NCBI GenBank assembly: GCA_016278415.1
Contig: JADQBV010000247.1
Span: 1 to 5,617, forward strand
Length of the DNA stretch: 5,617 nt
Direction of reading: 5' to 3'
Source: Halanaerobiales bacterium
Lineage (GTDB): Bacteria > Bacillota_F > Halanaerobiia > Halanaerobiales > DTU029
Shown one piece after another: positions 1 to 5,617 of this stretch. The position numbers and the translations under genes were made by a program. Each line of letters begins with the position of its first letter. Position 1 is the stretch's first letter. A model generated the notes under the pieces. That model worked only from the letters and a program-made list of their open reading frames with translations. It was not told the origin of the DNA and ran no database searches.

Positions 1-77
1 AAGACCAAGACCAAGACCAAGACCAAGACCAAGACCAAGACCAAGACCAAGACCACCAAGAACACCAAGAACAAGAC
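1..77. repeat. AAGACC hexanucleotide tandem repeat with degenerate tail
   Basis: Nine perfect tandem copies of AAGACC fill positions 1-54 and run off the left edge. A decayed tail (ACC AAG AAC ACC AAG AAC AAG AC) continues to about 77. The tract is 50% G+C, well above the rest of the window. A 6-bp unit keeps reading frame when copy number changes, and encodes a dipeptide repeat in each + frame: Lys-Thr, Arg-Pro or Asp-Gln. It is most simply a slippage-prone low-complexity C-terminal tail of an upstream gene. A non-coding satellite cannot be excluded from this fragment. Confidence 0.9.
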
Positions 78-80
78 TAG
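3..80 (+). CDS. Possible 3' end of an upstream gene (low-complexity Asp-Gln tail), partial
   Basis: All three + frames are open at the left edge, so the frame is uncertain. I favour the one starting at position 3: (Asp-Gln)n, then D-H-Q-E-H-Q-E-Q-D, ending at TAG 78-80. Changes in the decayed part stay within D/E and Q/H. Beyond the TAG the same frame runs on for 16 more codons (D-E-D-G-G-A-G-N-N-R-N-D-G-R-D-K) to TAA 129-131 with AT-rich codons typical of the window, so the TAG may interrupt a longer original tail. Rivals are (Arg-Pro)n ending at TGA 83-85 and (Lys-Thr)n. The last stays open to TGA 202-204, but it would have to be translated through the terminator at 173-199, which argues against it. 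The protein body lies outside the window, so no function can be given. Confidence 0.3.
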   Translation, partial: DQDQDQDQDQDQDQDQDHQEHQEQD

Positions 81-172
81 GATGAAGACGGAGGCGCGGG
101 AAATAATAGAAATGATGGTAGAGATAAATAAGCGTAATTCTTTTGATACAATAAATAAAATAAGTATTTCAA

Positions 173-199
173 AAAAAAACCGCCGTGTGCGGTTTTTTT
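173..199 (+). terminator. Intrinsic terminator of the upstream gene
   Basis: Stem of 11 bp: seven A (173-179) plus CCGC (180-183), loop CGTGT (184-188), GCGG (189-192) and seven T (193-199). The stem has a G+C core and its 3' arm is the U-tract. The matching A-tract means it could also work on the other strand. It closes the transcript that enters from the left and separates it from the aminopeptidase promoter. Confidence 0.9.
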
Positions 200-200
200 G

Positions 201-229
201 TTGATAAATTATAGGCTTAGGGATATAAT
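201..229 (+). promoter_or_regulatory. Sigma-A-type promoter for the M18 aminopeptidase gene
   Basis: The -35 is TTGATA (201-206), followed by a 17-bp spacer and a perfect -10 TATAAT (224-229). The predicted start is near 236, which leaves an untranslated leader of about 135 nt before the ATG at 374. The -35 begins one base after the U-tract of the preceding terminator. Confidence 0.75.
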
Positions 230-285
230 TATAGATAAGGTTCTTAATATTTGAAAGAAATTTTATGAAGTACATAGTATAAATA

Positions 286-330
286 GGCTAAAGCTAATAG
301 TATAAAACTATTTTATTAATATTTAGAGCC
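286..330 (+). other. Imperfect stem-loop in the aminopeptidase 5' leader
   Basis: GGCT (286-289) pairs with AGCC (327-330) and AAA (290-292) with TTT (322-324), with a 2-nt bulge (325-326). Together they enclose a hairpin AATAGT (296-301)/ACTATT (307-312). It lies about 30 nt upstream of the Shine-Dalgarno sequence. There is no U-tract that would make it a clear terminator and no riboswitch signature I recognise. It may only be an mRNA-stability structure, or chance in AT-rich sequence. Confidence 0.3.
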
Positions 331-373
331 GTACAAAGAATATATGTATAGTATTAAAGAGGGAGTGATTATA

Positions 374-1771
374 ATGGGAGACAATTTTTTTAAGACTAAG
401 AATGCCTGGTTTGACATGGAAGAAGTAGAGTATCAAGAGATTTTTCAGTTTAATAGTGAATATGCTCAATTCTTAGATGATTATAAGACAGAGCGTGAAT
501 TTGTTAAAGGTTCTATAGAAGTACTGGAAGATGAAGGGTTTAAAAATATTGAAAATCTATCAACGTTGAGTAAGGGAGACAAGGTATATAAAGTTAATAG
601 GGGTAAGGCTATTATAGCAGCGGTAATTGGTGAAAAACCTTTAGCTGATGGGCTACATATTGTAGGTGCTCATATGGACTCGCCTAGGATTGACTTGAAA
701 CCTAACCCTTTATATGAAGATAGCGAATTGGCCTATTTTAATACCCATTATTATGGTGGGATAAAAAAGTACCAATGGGTTAGCATACCACTGGCAATAC
801 ACGGAGTAGTTGTAAAGGAAGATGGAACTAGAGTTGAAATAAACATTGGAGAAAAGGATGATGATCCAGTATTTTACATAAGTGATTTATTGCCTCACCT
901 TGGGAAAGATCAAATGCAGAAAAAAATGAGTGAGGGTATTAGTGGAGAACACCTTAATTTAATTGTAGGTAGTATTCCAGAGAAAAGCCAAGATGACGAA
1001 AAAGAGTCCAAAGACAAGGTGAAATCTGCAATTTCTAACTACTTGTATGATGAATATGGTATTACTGGTGAAGATTTAATCAGTTCAGAAATACAAATAG
1101 TACCTGCTATGAAAACTAAGGATGTGGGCTTTGATCGTGGTTTATTATCAGGCTATGGACATGATGATAGGGTCTGTAGTTATACGGCGTTGCGAGCGAT
1201 ACTAGATTTAGAGCAGCCTGAATATACAGCTATGGCATTATTAGTAGACAAAGAAGAAATCGGTAGTATGGGTAACACTGGTATGCAGTCACATTTCTTT
1301 GAAAATACAGTAGCAGAAATGATAGATATGACAAATAAGGATTATTCAGAAATATTGGTTAGAAAGGCTATAGAGAATTCCAAATCACTATCTGCTGATG
1401 TTAATGCTGCCTATGATCCTAATTACGCTGATGTCTATGCTAAGGATAATTCAGCATATCTCGGTAAAGGAGTTGTGGTTACAAAATATACAGGAGCAAG
1501 GGGTAAAGCAGGTTCTTCAGAAGCCACTGCCGAGTATGTTGCAGAGATTCGCTCATTATTTAATAGGGCTGGTGTTATCTGGCAAATAGGAGAATTAGGT
1601 AAAGTTGATAAGGGCGGTGGAGGAACTATAGCCCAGTTTTTGGCTAATTATAATATGGAGGTTCTCGATTGTGGCCCAGCTGTAATGTCTATGCATGCTC
1701 CATATGAAGTGGTTAGTAAAGTAGATGTTTACAATACATACTTGGCATATCAAGTTTTTATGGAAAGATAA
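374..1771 (+). CDS. apeA: M18-family metalloaminopeptidase (aminopeptidase 1)
   Basis: A 465-residue protein, the usual length for clostridial ApeA. Enzymes of this family are cytosolic, use two metal ions (Zn or Co) and remove N-terminal residues from peptides, so the likely role is peptide turnover. With the ATG at 374 as residue 1, the M18 metal-site motifs appear in order: G-A-H-M-D (His100, Asp102), G-H-D-D-R (Asp264/265, the bridging Asp), D-K-E-E-I-G-S (Glu294 catalytic base, Glu295 ligand), S-A-D-V-N (Asp342), and M-H-A-P-Y-E (His441) near the C-terminus. The K-Y-T-G-x-R-G-K-x-G-S-S segment follows at about 371-382. An in-frame ATG at 344 would add ten residues (MYSIKEGVII), but it has no ribosome binding site, whereas GAGGGAGTG (359-367) sits correctly before 374. 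There is no signal peptide. The gene appears monocistronic, behind its own promoter at 201-229. No key residue is missing. Confidence 0.95.
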   Translation: MGDNFFKTKNAWFDMEEVEYQEIFQFNSEYAQFLDDYKTEREFVKGSIEVLEDEGFKNIENLSTLSKGDKVYKVNRGKAIIAAVIGEKPLADGLHIVGAHMDSPRIDLKPNPLYEDSELAYFNTHYYGGIKKYQWVSIPLAIHGVVVKEDGTRVEINIGEKDDDPVFYISDLLPHLGKDQMQKKMSEGISGEHLNLIVGSIPEKSQDDEKESKDKVKSAISNYLYDEYGITGEDLISSEIQIVPAMKTKDVGFDRGLLSGYGHDDRVCSYTALRAILDLEQPEYTAMALLVDKEEIGSMGNTGMQSHFFENTVAEMIDMTNKDYSEILVRKAIENSKSLSADVNAAYDPNYADVYAKDNSAYLGKGVVVTKYTGARGKAGSSEATAEYVAEIRSLFNRAGVIWQIGELGKVDKGGGGTIAQFLANYNMEVLDCGPAVMSMHAPYEVVSKVDVYNTYLAYQVFMER

Positions 1772-1800
1772 ATACTTGAAAGTAGTGAATAATATTAAAA

Positions 1801-1820
1801 AATGTAAATTACTTTACATT
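1801..1820. promoter_or_regulatory. Perfect 8-bp inverted repeat downstream of apeA (possible operator)
   Basis: AATGTAAA (1801-1808), spacer TTAC and TTTACATT (1813-1820) form a perfect dyad. It lacks a G+C core and a following T-run, so it is a poor terminator. The right arm contains TTTACA (1813-1818), a near -35 box, with TATAAT at 1839-1844. Their 20-bp spacer is too long for a good promoter. A regulator site controlling trxA, or a weak apeA 3' hairpin, are both possible. At 16 bp, the TGTAAA-N4-TTTACA core does not fit the 14-bp CcpA cre pattern. Confidence 0.35.
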
Positions 1821-1903
1821 ATTATATTAAAAATCACTTATAATAAAGATGTAAGTTTGATTAAGGGATATATTTAACTTAGATATAAATAATTAAACTT
1901 AAC

Positions 1904-1909
1904 TATAAT
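1904..1909 (+). promoter_or_regulatory. Candidate -10 element for trxA
   Basis: A perfect TATAAT lies 44 bp before the trxA start codon, which would give a leader of about 38 nt. No good -35 is present at 16-18 bp; TTAGAT at 1879-1884 is the nearest weak match, with a 19-bp spacer. Another TATAAT lies at 1839-1844. In sequence this AT-rich, either could be chance. Confidence 0.3.
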
Positions 1910-1953
1910 TATATTTAAACAGAAAATAATAAAATTAGAAGGAGTGATTTTTT

Positions 1954-2271
1954 ATGGCAAATGCTGTTAGTGTTACAGATGCAAATTTTAATGATGAGGT
2001 ATTAAAAGCTGACAAACCAGTATTAGTTGATTTTTGGGCAGAATGGTGTGGACCTTGTAAAATGGTGGGGCCGGTAGTTGAAGAGATTGCTACAGAAAAT
2101 GATAGTATAAAGGTTTGTAAATTAGATGTAGATAATAATCAATCTACTGCATCAACTTACAGTGTAATGAGTATCCCAACATTAATTTTATTTGAAGATG
2201 GTAAGGTTAAAAATAAGGTTACAGGATATATGCCTAAAGCGCAATTGTTAAGCAAATTAGGCATTAGCTAA
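1954..2271 (+). CDS. trxA: Thioredoxin
   Basis: A 105-residue single-domain thioredoxin, full length for the family. It is a cytosolic protein-disulfide reductase, normally re-reduced by NADPH- or ferredoxin-dependent thioredoxin reductase. The redox motif W-C-G-P-C-K places the cysteines at 32 and 35. The buried Asp26 (L-V-D-F-W-A) and the cis-proline, Pro75, in S-I-P-T, complete the active site, and the conserved glycine near the C-terminus is Gly91. A third cysteine, Cys55 (K-V-C-K-L-D-V-D), lies on the central strand. The start is well supported: the Shine-Dalgarno AGAAGGAGTGA (1937-1947) is followed by a short T-rich spacer and ATG at 1954. No thioredoxin reductase gene is adjacent, and the terminator at 2312-2344 indicates the gene is transcribed alone. 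Confidence 0.97.
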   Translation: MANAVSVTDANFNDEVLKADKPVLVDFWAEWCGPCKMVGPVVEEIATENDSIKVCKLDVDNNQSTASTYSVMSIPTLILFEDGKVKNKVTGYMPKAQLLSKLGIS

Positions 2272-2311
2272 ATAAAAGAATTTATTTTATAGGAATATAA
2301 TAGTAAACATC

Positions 2312-2344
2312 AAAAGTGAGTCAGGAAAATTCTGCTCACTTTTT
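2312..2344 (+). terminator. Intrinsic terminator of trxA
   Basis: AAAAGTGAG (2312-2320) pairs with CTCACTTTT (2335-2343). After a bulged T2321 the stem extends by CAG (2322-2324)/CTG (2332-2334), closing a 7-nt loop (2325-2331). A T-rich tract continues to about 2350. It lies 40 nt after the trxA stop codon and isolates the RNA locus that follows. Confidence 0.9.
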
Positions 2345-2405
2345 ATTTTTCTATCTATTTCAAGGGTTTGTTCGAAAAATCTTATCATAATTTAAACTAT
2401 AATTA

Positions 2406-2434
2406 TTGATACTTAATTAAGGATCGTTCATAAT
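2406..2434 (+). promoter_or_regulatory. Promoter of the structured RNA locus
   Basis: The -35 is TTGATA (2406-2411), followed by an exact 17-bp spacer and -10 CATAAT (2429-2434, 5 of 6 consensus). The predicted start is about 2441, two bases before the first paired base of the closing helix of the downstream RNA. The fit between start site and helix foot supports both calls. Confidence 0.6.
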
Positions 2435-2440
2435 AGACTA

Positions 2441-2666
2441 TAGCATAATTATTATGTTAAGCAGACGATTAAGACTGAGCAGGCTGGAGTTAAGTTGATT
2501 ATGAAGGTGGCTGTTTTCCTGTTTGACCGAAGGGAGTAAGGCCTAATCGAATATGGTCATAACTGAATCTACCATGCGTTTAAAATAGGGATTCAGTAAA
2601 AACAGCCCATAATCAACTGTAAAGGAAGCCGTAGTGAAGTCTTTGTCTGTGTACATTTAATTATGC
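2441..2666 (+). ncRNA. Structured non-coding RNA of unassigned family (6S-like outline)
   Basis: This stretch has no plausible ORF but nests a long series of complementary segments. Closing helix: GCATAATTA 2443-2451/2658-2666 (9 bp), ATGT 2454-2457/ACAT 2653-2656, GCAGAC 2461-2466/GTCTGT 2645-2650 (one G-U pair), AAGACT 2471-2476/AGTCTT 2638-2643. Central bubble: 2477-2492 opposite 2619-2637, where GGCT 2482-2485/AGCC 2627-2630 may pair. Upper stem: 2493-2503/2608-2618 (11 bp, AGTTGATTATG), a 5-nt bulge AAGGT (2504-2508), then GGCTGTTTT 2509-2517/AAAACAGCC 2599-2607. Apex, a three-way junction: TGACC 2524-2528/GGTCA 2555-2559 and ACTGAATC 2562-2569/GATTCAGT 2590-2597, the latter extendable by CC 2572-2573/GG 2588-2589. 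A promoter sits directly upstream, and the next gene has its own promoter downstream, so this is probably a free RNA and not a leader. Size and the rod-bubble-rod outline recall 6S RNA, but the branched apex is not typical and I see no diagnostic sequence. The 3' end is uncertain, since no canonical terminator follows. Confidence 0.65.
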
Positions 2667-2691
2667 AATACAAAGATGCACTCTAAATTGT

Positions 2692-2720
2692 TTGAATACT
2701 ATAATTTTTTGTGATACAAT
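2692..2720 (+). promoter_or_regulatory. Extended -10 promoter of the flavodoxin-like gene
   Basis: The -35 is TTGAAT (2692-2697), followed by a 17-bp spacer and TACAAT (2715-2720) preceded by TG (2712-2713) one base upstream, giving a TGnTACAAT extended -10. The start is predicted near 2727, which leaves a leader of about 45 nt. A TATAAT at 2700-2705 is an alternative with a weak -35. Its position after the RNA means the gene need not depend on transcription from 2441. Confidence 0.6.
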
Positions 2721-2771
2721 AAATGAGACTTGATTTTTACATAGAGGTACGGTTAAGGGGGGCATTTTAAA

Positions 2772-3173
2772 TTGAAAAAAATATTAATTATTCATTCTAA
2801 AGAAGGTAAATTGCCAGAAATAGCCCAAGGGATTGCAGAGGGTGCTGGTAATAAAGGACATCAGGTAGATGTAGTAGGAACAAGTGAACAGGGTAAGGTT
2901 GTTACATTTTTCCCATATGACTTGGTTTTGGTAGGCAGCCCATCAGAGGGTTTTATTAAAGGTAAAATTGCCAGTGATCTTAGACCTTTTTTAAGTCAAT
3001 GTAAGAGAACTTCTGGTAAAGAGGCAGTGGCATTTGTGACCCCCAGTGGCTTTGCAACAAATAAGGCTTTAAAAGTCTTGATGAGTGAGTTAGAAAAATT
3101 AGGTTGTTTTGTAAACAACTTTAAAACTTTAAAAAGCAAACGTGATGCAGTTACTTTTGGAGAGAGATTATAG
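2772..3173 (+). CDS. Short flavodoxin-fold protein
   Basis: A 133-residue cytosolic protein with the beta-alpha layout of flavodoxins. The N-terminal strand K-K-I-L-I-I-H-S (2-9) leads into the phosphate-loop position S-K-E-G-K-L-P-E-I-A (9-18), followed by the strand D-L-V-L-V-G-S-P (50-57) and A-V-A-F-V-T-P (85-91). In flavodoxins these segments contact FMN. Here the first loop lacks the usual S-x-T-G-N-T signature, so FMN binding is an inference. At 133 residues it is slightly shorter than typical short-chain flavodoxins. Cysteines are at 77 and 112; there is no iron-sulfur motif and no signal peptide. The start is TTG at 2772, supported by AAGGGGGG (2755-2762) nine bases upstream; no in-frame ATG is available near it. 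It has its own promoter and no obvious operon partner. It may be an electron carrier or NAD(P)H/flavin-dependent redox protein, but the substrate is unknown. Confidence 0.8.
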   Translation: MKKILIIHSKEGKLPEIAQGIAEGAGNKGHQVDVVGTSEQGKVVTFFPYDLVLVGSPSEGFIKGKIASDLRPFLSQCKRTSGKEAVAFVTPSGFATNKALKVLMSELEKLGCFVNNFKTLKSKRDAVTFGERL

Positions 3174-3221
3174 ATATTACTTGATAAATATTAATTAGGA
3201 ATGATAGACTAACATAAACAA

Positions 3222-3254
3222 TTCTTATCTATACAAATTTCTTATCTATACAAA
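3222..3254. repeat. Tandem 16-bp direct repeat upstream of the DUF1934-pyrG promoter
   Basis: TTCTTATCTATACAAA occurs at 3222-3237 and, after one base, again at 3239-3254, giving a 17-bp period with no mismatch. The pair ends 20 bp upstream of the -35 at 3275, so it is placed where an activator could bind. It may also be a simple local duplication. Its second copy also takes part in an inverted repeat (3238-3245/3257-3264). Confidence 0.85.
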
Positions 3255-3264
3255 AAATAAGAAA
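3238..3264. other. AT-rich inverted repeat after the flavodoxin-like gene
   Basis: TTTCTTAT (3238-3245) and ATAAGAAA (3257-3264) are perfectly complementary around an 11-nt loop, 64 bases past the stop codon. The stem has almost no G+C, and the following sequence (CTTATTCCTCTT) is only loosely T-rich. It is at best a weak terminator for the upstream gene. No better terminator is visible there. Confidence 0.3.
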
Positions 3265-3274
3265 CTTATTCCTC

Positions 3275-3303
3275 TTGTCAAACATACTATGATAATGTAT
3301 AAT
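3275..3303 (+). promoter_or_regulatory. Promoter for the DUF1934-pyrG transcript
   Basis: The -35 is TTGTCA (3275-3280, 5 of 6), followed by a 17-bp spacer and a perfect -10 TATAAT (3298-3303). The start is predicted around 3310, so the hairpin at 3314-3351 would begin within the first few nucleotides of the message. No other good promoter is seen before pyrG. Confidence 0.75.
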
Positions 3304-3313
3304 AATAGGAAAA

Positions 3314-3351
3314 GGTGCCACAGTAGGCAGGACACCAATACTGTGGTTTTT
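3314..3351 (+). terminator. Leader terminator-like hairpin (possible attenuator)
   Basis: CCACAGTA (3318-3325) pairs perfectly with TACTGTGG (3339-3346) across a 13-nt loop and is followed by TTTTT (3347-3351), the form of an intrinsic terminator. It lies between the promoter at 3275-3303 and the ATG at 3386, not after a gene. GGTG (3314-3317) can pair with CACC in the loop (3333-3336), either as a pseudoknot or as a competing stem. TGCC (3316-3319) can pair with GGCA (3326-3329), which would break the terminator stem. This suggests conditional termination. It could instead be a terminator for read-through from the flavodoxin-like gene. It does not match the fluoride or preQ1-I consensus. Confidence 0.6.
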
Positions 3352-3385
3352 CTAATGTCTATAGGATTTAAAATTGGGGTGTTTT

Positions 3386-3802
3386 ATGAAACAAAAGATT
3401 AAATTATTTATAAAAAGTGAGCAGTTTTATGGACAGGATAATAGTGATATTATTAAAAACGAAGTTCTTGGTACTATTTATGAAAAAAGAAATAAATACT
3501 ATCTTATATATAATGACAAGAATTATGATGGTGCTAAAACTACTATTAAACTCGAGCCTGAGGAAGAACGGGTTTTCGTACATAGAGTAGAGCCCGAATT
3601 AAAGCAGTCTTTTGAATATGCTACTAAAACTAAGGGTAATTATATTACACCCTATGGAGTATTTGAATTAGGAATAGAAACATCCCTGATAAATATAGAG
3701 TTAGGTGAAAGTAAAGGGTTCTTCAATGTTAAGTATAAACTTTATTTAAATGGACATTATACAAGCCAAAATTATTTGAGTATATCATGGGATATACTAT
3801 AA
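3386..3802 (+). CDS. DUF1934 (YwiB-family) beta-barrel protein
   Basis: A 138-residue protein of the DUF1934 family, related to Bacillus subtilis YwiB. The family has a calycin-like beta-barrel and no established function. The signature is the C-terminal half: K-Q-S-F-E-Y-A-T-K-T-K-G-N-Y (73-86), T-P-Y-G-V-F-E-L (88-95), then K-G-F-F-N-V-K-Y-K-L-Y-L-N-G (110-123) ending in a hydrophobic strand. The first half, with Y-E-K-R-N-K-Y-Y-L-I-Y-N-D (32-44), fits the first barrel strands. It has no signal peptide or cysteine. The ATG at 3386 is chosen because GGGGTG (3376-3381) precedes it at normal spacing; the in-frame TTG at 3374 would overlap that ribosome binding site. pyrG starts 50 bases after its stop with no terminator between, so the two are likely co-transcribed. 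In many Firmicutes this family lies next to argS and near rpoE-pyrG; neither argS nor rpoE is present here. Confidence 0.88.
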   Translation: MKQKIKLFIKSEQFYGQDNSDIIKNEVLGTIYEKRNKYYLIYNDKNYDGAKTTIKLEPEEERVFVHRVEPELKQSFEYATKTKGNYITPYGVFELGIETSLINIELGESKGFFNVKYKLYLNGHYTSQNYLSISWDIL

Positions 3803-3825
3803 CCAGTAACCAGTGAAAAAAATAG

Positions 3826-5460
<1,635 letters not shown>

Positions 5461-5554
5461 TAAATAATTAAATAACAACTTAAATAAATTTTTTTAAAAA
5501 AACGGATAGTTTAACAACTATAAAGTACTTTAGTTTTGTAACAGGGGTGGTATA
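5461..5554. other. Intergenic region pyrG-HAD gene
   Basis: This 94-base AT-rich spacer holds a 14-bp T7A7 palindrome (5489-5502) and a weak dyad around AAAGTACTTT (5522-5531, with AACT 5516-5519/AGTT 5532-5535). Neither has a G+C stem plus T-run, so I see no clear terminator, and no promoter with both boxes is convincing. Read-through from pyrG into the next gene is plausible. Confidence 0.4.
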
Positions 5555-5617
5555 ATGGCTGAAAAGACGGCTTTGCTGGACTTAGATGGAACATTATTGC
5601 CGATGGAAATAGATGAT
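5555..5617 (+). CDS. HAD-superfamily hydrolase, N-terminus only (partial)
   Basis: Only the first 21 codons are in the window, and the frame is open at the right edge. The segment T-A-L-L-D-L-D-G-T-L-L-P (5-16) is motif I of the haloacid dehalogenase superfamily, D-x-D-G-T-L. In this motif the first Asp (Asp9) is the phosphoryl-accepting nucleophile and the second (Asp11) the general acid/base, so the protein is most likely a Mg-dependent phosphatase or phosphotransferase. The substrate cannot be told without the cap domain. The ATG at 5555 is preceded by AGGGGTGG (5543-5550), a good ribosome binding site four bases away. It follows pyrG by 94 bases on the same strand and may be read through from it. 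A function in nucleotide metabolism would be speculation. Confidence 0.85.
   Translation, partial: MAEKTALLDLDGTLLPMEIDD

Noticed and set aside
1..60. CRISPR-like array at the left edge.
   Set aside because: The unit is 6 bp with no spacers, so it is a simple tandem repeat.
1398..1589. 63-codon open frame on the + strand inside apeA.
   Set aside because: It overlaps the conserved M18 C-terminal coding region in another frame and has no recognisable domain.
2518..2560. CCGAAGGGAGTAA resembles the CCGAAGGAGCAA part of glycine riboswitches.
   Set aside because: The accompanying GGAGAG-type segment, the tandem aptamer layout and any glycine-related gene downstream are missing. The motif falls inside a hairpin loop of a different fold.
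2441..2666. tmRNA, RNase P RNA or SRP RNA.
   Set aside because: I find no tRNA-like acceptor/TPsiC ends or tag ORF, no conserved RNase P core segments, and no SRP GGAAGG/AGCA apical motif.
2441..2666. Retron msr-msd RNA, suggested by the closing repeats and internal hairpins.
   Set aside because: No reverse transcriptase is adjacent, and neighbouring genes are trxA and a flavodoxin-like gene.
326..2757. GAGCCGTAC (326-334) and GTACGGTT (2749-2756) look like the two halves of a group II intron domain V.
   Set aside because: They lie 2.4 kb apart with intact genes between them, and no intron-encoded protein or other intron domain is present. Coincidence is the simplest reading.

Overview
The window is about one third G+C and is densely packed, with every recognisable gene on the + strand. 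Shine-Dalgarno sequences are strong and purine-rich (AAGGAGTGA, GGGGGAG, AAGGGGGG), and TTG and GTG starts are used. This, with clostridial-type ApeA, YwiB-family (DUF1934) and PyrG proteins, points to a low-G+C Gram-positive (Firmicutes) chromosome. An anaerobic clostridial or Halanaerobiales-like lineage is my guess. It rests on protein flavour, not on a search.

Layout. Positions 1-131 hold nine perfect AAGACC hexamers and a degenerate tail, probably the 3' end of a gene that starts outside the window; an intrinsic terminator follows at 173-199. A consensus promoter (TTGATA-17-TATAAT, 201-229) begins one base after that U-tract and reads through a leader of about 135 nt into an M18 aminopeptidase (apeA, 374-1771). 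After an AT-rich gap with a TGTAAA/TTTACA palindrome come thioredoxin (1954-2271) and its terminator (2312-2344).

The 427 bases from the end of that terminator to the next start codon (2345-2771) carry no plausible ORF. They contain a promoter (2406-2434) whose predicted start falls at the foot of a long nested helix. The helix has four paired blocks closing 2443-2666, a central bubble, an 11+9 bp upper stem with a 5-nt bulge, and two apical hairpins. I read this as a standalone structured RNA of about 225 nt. Its outline resembles 6S RNA, but I cannot assign it to a family. A separate extended -10 promoter (2692-2720) then drives a short flavodoxin-fold protein with a TTG start (2772-3173).

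A third promoter (3275-3303), preceded by a tandem 16-bp repeat, gives a transcript that almost at once enters a terminator-like hairpin with competing pairings (3314-3351), a possible attenuator. It leads into a DUF1934 protein (3386-3802) and CTP synthase pyrG (3853-5460), probably co-transcribed. The window ends in the first 21 codons of a HAD-family hydrolase (from 5555).

These genes do housekeeping work: peptide turnover, thiol and flavin redox chemistry, and CTP synthesis. The least explained parts are the structured RNA at 2441-2666, the leader hairpin at 3314-3351 and the hexamer tract at the left edge.
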